A DNA stretch of 64,000 nucleotides from Flintibacter sp. KGMB00164. Lineage in GTDB: Bacteria; Bacillota; Clostridia; Oscillospirales; Oscillospiraceae. This document shows, in pieces, positions 61,843 to 64,000 of the stretch. A program made the position numbers and the translations under genes. The notes beneath the pieces are model-generated. The model made no database searches, was not told where the DNA came from, and saw only the letters and a program-made list of their open reading frames with translations. The DNA lies in contig NZ_CP044227.1 in the NCBI RefSeq assembly GCF_008727735.1, forward strand, positions 1,860,001-1,924,000, read 5' to 3'. Position 1 is the first letter of the stretch. Each line of letters opens with the position of its first letter.

Positions 61843-62787
61843 ATGGCAGACGTGAAAAAGATCGCAACCCGTGACAGCTACGGCAACGCTCTGAAGGAGC
61901 TGGGTGCCGAGCACGACAACCTGATCGTCTTTGACGCTGACCTGGCCGGCGCCACCAAGACCGCCACCTTCCAGAAGGCTTTCCCCGGCCGTCACTTTGA
62001 CTGCGGCATCGCCGAGGGCAACATGATCGCTGTGGCCGCCGGTGCCTCCACCATGGGACTGGTGCCTTTCGCCTCCAGCTTCGCCATGTTCGCCGCCGGC
62101 CGTGCTTTTGAGCAGGTGCGTAACTCCATCGGTTATCCCCACCTGAACGTGAAGATCGGCGCCACCCACGGCGGCATCTCCGTGGGCGAGGACGGCGCGT
62201 CCCACCAGTGCTGTGAGGACTTCGCCCTCATGCGCTCCATCCCCGGCATGGTGGTCATGTCCCCCGCCGACGATGTGGAGGCCCGTGCCATGGTGAAGGC
62301 CGCCTACGAGTATGTGGGCCCTGTCTATATCCGCTTTGGCCGCGCCGCTGTCCCCGTGTTCCACGAGGAAGAGGGCTATACCTTTGAGATCGGCAAGGGC
62401 GAGGTGCTCCAGGACGGCACCGATGTGGCCATCATCGCCAACGGCCTGATGGTCGCCGAGGCCATTGAGGCGGGCAAGGTCCTCGCCGAGGCCGGCATCT
62501 CCGCCCGGATCATCAACATGGCTACCATCAAGCCCCTGGACGAGGAGCTGGTGCTGAAGGCCGCCAAGGAGTGCGGTAAGATCATCACCTGCGAGGAGCA
62601 CAACATCCTCGGCGGTCTGGGTGAGGCTGTCTGTGGTGTTCTGGCCGAGAAGTGCCCCACCCCCGTGCGCCGCATCGGCGTCAACGACGAGTTTGGCCAC
62701 TCCGGTCCCGCTGCCGCTCTGCTCAAGCAGTTCGGTCTCTCCGCGGAGCACATCGTGGAGGTCGCCAAGGACTTCTGCGGCAAGTAA
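61843..62787 (+). CDS. Transketolase, C-terminal subunit
   Basis: 314 residues. Pyrimidine-binding half of the enzyme: FDADLAGATKTATFQKAFPGR, GIAEGNMIAVAAGAS (with the catalytic Glu), THGGISVGEDGASHQCCEDFALMR, and the C-terminal domain with EEHNILGGLGEAV. One base separates it from the N-terminal subunit stop (TAAGATG), so the two halves are coupled. Split transketolases are common in Clostridia and archaea. Confidence 0.95.
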   Translation: MADVKKIATRDSYGNALKELGAEHDNLIVFDADLAGATKTATFQKAFPGRHFDCGIAEGNMIAVAAGASTMGLVPFASSFAMFAAGRAFEQVRNSIGYPHLNVKIGATHGGISVGEDGASHQCCEDFALMRSIPGMVVMSPADDVEARAMVKAAYEYVGPVYIRFGRAAVPVFHEEEGYTFEIGKGEVLQDGTDVAIIANGLMVAEAIEAGKVLAEAGISARIINMATIKPLDEELVLKAAKECGKIITCEEHNILGGLGEAVCGVLAEKCPTPVRRIGVNDEFGHSGPAAALLKQFGLSAEHIVEVAKDFCGK

Positions 62788-62796
62788 TTTATGTAT

Positions 62797-62832
62797 AAAA
62801 AGTGCCCCAGGCAATAGCCTGGGGCACTTTTT
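62797..62832. terminator. Bidirectional terminator, transketolase / AsrC-like gene
   Basis: A 16-bp perfect stem (62797-62812 with 62817-62832), including GTGCCCCAGGC, and loop AATA, flanked by A- and T-runs. Confidence 0.94.
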
Positions 62833-62847
62833 TGCGTTATTTTGATG

Positions 62848-63771
62848 TTACTGAGCCAGGATCTCGTCCTTACGCTCCAGCAGCTCATCGGACATCAGCA
62901 TCTTCTTGACCTCGTCAAAGCCCAGACGGGTGACGGTATCGGCAAAGCGCTCCTTGGGCTCGCCGTAGGCCTTGAAGAGCAGCATGCACTTCTCCACCAT
63001 GTTCAGCACTTCTTCCTCGCTGGTGAAGATCACATCCAGGCAGCGGCCCATAGCGGTGCGCTTGCCCCAGCGGCCGCCCAGATAGACCTGATAACCGGTG
63101 GTCTGGGCCTCAATGGCGTGGAAGGGGCACTTGCGGATGCAGCGGCCGCAGTGGTTGCAGGTGTTGGGGTCGATGGTAGCCTTGCCCTCCACGACCTTGG
63201 CCACGTGCATGGGGCACTCCTTCTCGCACATCTTACAGCCCTTACACAGCTCAGGGTGAACCAGGGGGATCCGCTGACCCACGATGCCCACGTCGTTCAG
63301 GTCGGGCTTGACGCAGTTGTTGGGACAGCCGCCCACAGCGATCTTGAACTTGTGGGGCAGCTTCACCTGATTGTAACCCACAAAGAAACGCTCATGGATC
63401 TTTTGGGACAGAGCGTAGGTGTCAATGAGGCCGTACTGGCAGGTGGTACCCTTACAGGAGACTACCGGGCGCACCTTGGCGCCGGTACCGCCGGTCTCCA
63501 GACCGGCCTGCTCCTTCAGATACTGACGCAGGGGCTCGATGTTCTCAAAGGGAACACCCTGGATCTCCATAGTCAGGCGGGTGGTCATGGCGATCTCGCC
63601 GCTGCCGAACTTCTTGGCGGCCTCAGCTACCACCGCGCACTCCTCGGCTGTAATCTTTCCGTTGCGGGTGATAACCCGGCCATTAAAGCGGTCGGTAGTC
63701 CGCTTGTCCCACAAAAAGCCCAGGCCCTTGACCCGGGTGATCTCACTCTGCGGAATCTTGTTTTCACTCAT
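62848..63771 (-). CDS. Siroheme / 4Fe-4S reductase, AsrC-like
   Basis: 307 residues. Nitrite/sulfite-reductase half domain, then the siroheme-[4Fe-4S] ligands Cys106, Cys111, Cys149 and Cys153 (the CX5C...CX3C pattern, with GGCPNNCVKP). A two-cluster ferredoxin insert has Cys176-179-182-186 and Cys205-208-211-215. This is the architecture of AsrC, the catalytic subunit of anaerobic sulfite reductase. AsrA and AsrB are absent in the window, so it may act alone with ferredoxin, or on another substrate such as nitrite. GGGAGG lies 11 bases before the ATG. Confidence 0.88.
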   Translation of the reverse strand: MSENKIPQSEITRVKGLGFLWDKRTTDRFNGRVITRNGKITAEECAVVAEAAKKFGSGEIAMTTRLTMEIQGVPFENIEPLRQYLKEQAGLETGGTGAKVRPVVSCKGTTCQYGLIDTYALSQKIHERFFVGYNQVKLPHKFKIAVGGCPNNCVKPDLNDVGIVGQRIPLVHPELCKGCKMCEKECPMHVAKVVEGKATIDPNTCNHCGRCIRKCPFHAIEAQTTGYQVYLGGRWGKRTAMGRCLDVIFTSEEEVLNMVEKCMLLFKAYGEPKERFADTVTRLGFDEVKKMLMSDELLERKDEILAQ

Positions 63772-63913
63772 AGATAATATAACCTCCCTGTTTTCCGTAC
63801 CGCAATTTCATGCAGCACCGGGCATAAAATCTGCCGCATGTCCAAAGGACCCGGAAGGCTTCCCCACCTTCCTCTGCTGTACAGCCGGTCCTGGACATTC
63901 TTTTACAGGTACT

Positions 63914-63942
63914 AGCATACAGGAATCCCTTTCCCCTGTCAA
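63914..63942 (-). promoter_or_regulatory. Promoter of the AsrC-like gene
   Basis: Reverse strand TTGACA (63937-63942), a 17-base spacer and TATGCT (63914-63919). The leader to the ATG is about 135 bases. Confidence 0.75.
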
Positions 63943-64000
63943 TCACCTGCTGCACACGATTCTCCCTCTATGTCCTGGGGAGAGAGCAGTTCAAACAGCT
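63939..64000 (-). CDS. Possible C-terminal fragment of an upstream gene
   Basis: One reverse frame entering from the window edge reads LFELLSPQDIEGESCAAGD and then TGA at 63939-63941, overlapping the promoter -35. It could be the end of a gene beyond the window. Only about 20 codons are visible, so this is a weak call. Confidence 0.3.
   Translation of the reverse strand, partial: LFELLSPQDIEGESCAAGD

Overview
The window reads as a chromosomal segment of a GC-rich (roughly 58-60 %), strictly anaerobic Gram-positive of class Clostridia. The best guess is the Oscillospiraceae, in the Flavonifractor / Lawsonibacter / Pseudoflavonifractor neighbourhood. The pointers are a six-gene Rnf complex, the murB-rapZ-yvcK-whiA-dnaE block, HprK beside a ROK glucokinase, formate-THF ligase, a split transketolase and an orphan AsrC-like siroheme protein. 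I found no phage, insertion sequence, CRISPR array, tRNA or rRNA. Almost everything is core metabolism, so the novelty lies in gene fusions, regulatory DNA and one probable new small RNA.

Layout. 1-6132 (minus): F-type ATP synthase operon atpB-E-F-[H+A]-G-D-C, in which the delta and alpha subunits are one open frame; atpC is cut by the window edge. 6334-8771 (plus): a CitA/DcuS-type sensor and its CitB-type regulator behind a consensus promoter. 8881-11372 (plus): two lipoproteins, a serine beta-lactamase-fold hydrolase and a CapA-like protein. 11533-16457 (minus): rnfCDGEAB behind a 600-base region rich in inverted and direct repeats. 17063-18150 (plus): azlCD. 18256-26168 (minus): murB-rapZ-yvcK-whiA-vanZ-like-dnaE. 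26390-28294 (minus): hprK and a glucokinase. 28538-28726 (plus): rpmB. 28915-31707 (plus): a LysR regulator, a ZTP riboswitch and fhs. 31764-32900 (minus): an AI-2E-family permease. 33007-33205 (minus): a predicted independent small RNA. 33278-40496 (minus): dprA, topA, trmFO, plsX, acpP, rnc. 40617-41858 (plus): an MFS carrier. 41895-44675 (minus): ktrB, ktrA and an SpoU methyltransferase. 45166-52478 (minus): a DUF4358 lipoprotein and the phosphate system pstSCAB-phoU-phoB-phoR with Pho-box-like repeats. 52765-55169: a Crp/Fnr-family regulator divergent from a thiol-redox operon (DUF6132, CcdA, TlpA-like). 55331-56623: purA. 56697-60754: an S41 protease with SLH domains, then two unusual G3E GTPases. 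60996-62787: split transketolase. 62848-63771 (minus): AsrC-like protein.

How the genes fit together. Rnf couples ferredoxin oxidation to NAD+ reduction and ion export, and the ATP synthase 5 kb away can spend that gradient. The c subunit lacks the known Na+ ligands, which suggests that this synthase uses H+. Fhs is placed under ZTP control. The Pst/Pho block is a complete phosphate-starvation module with its own activator sites and a pstS/pstC attenuator.

Most worth following: (i) the 33.0-33.2 kb RNA, with a metal-repressor-like palindrome in its promoter and a 37-nt C/U-rich loop carrying two anti-Shine-Dalgarno stretches; (ii) the delta-alpha fusion, which conflicts with the 1:3 subunit ratio of F1; (iii) a G3E GTPase fused to a YcgQ-like domain, beside a GTPase with about 40 His and 10 Cys in 89 residues; (iv) a Crp/Fnr protein with two nearby cysteines whose DNA-contact residues match the palindrome in its divergent promoter.
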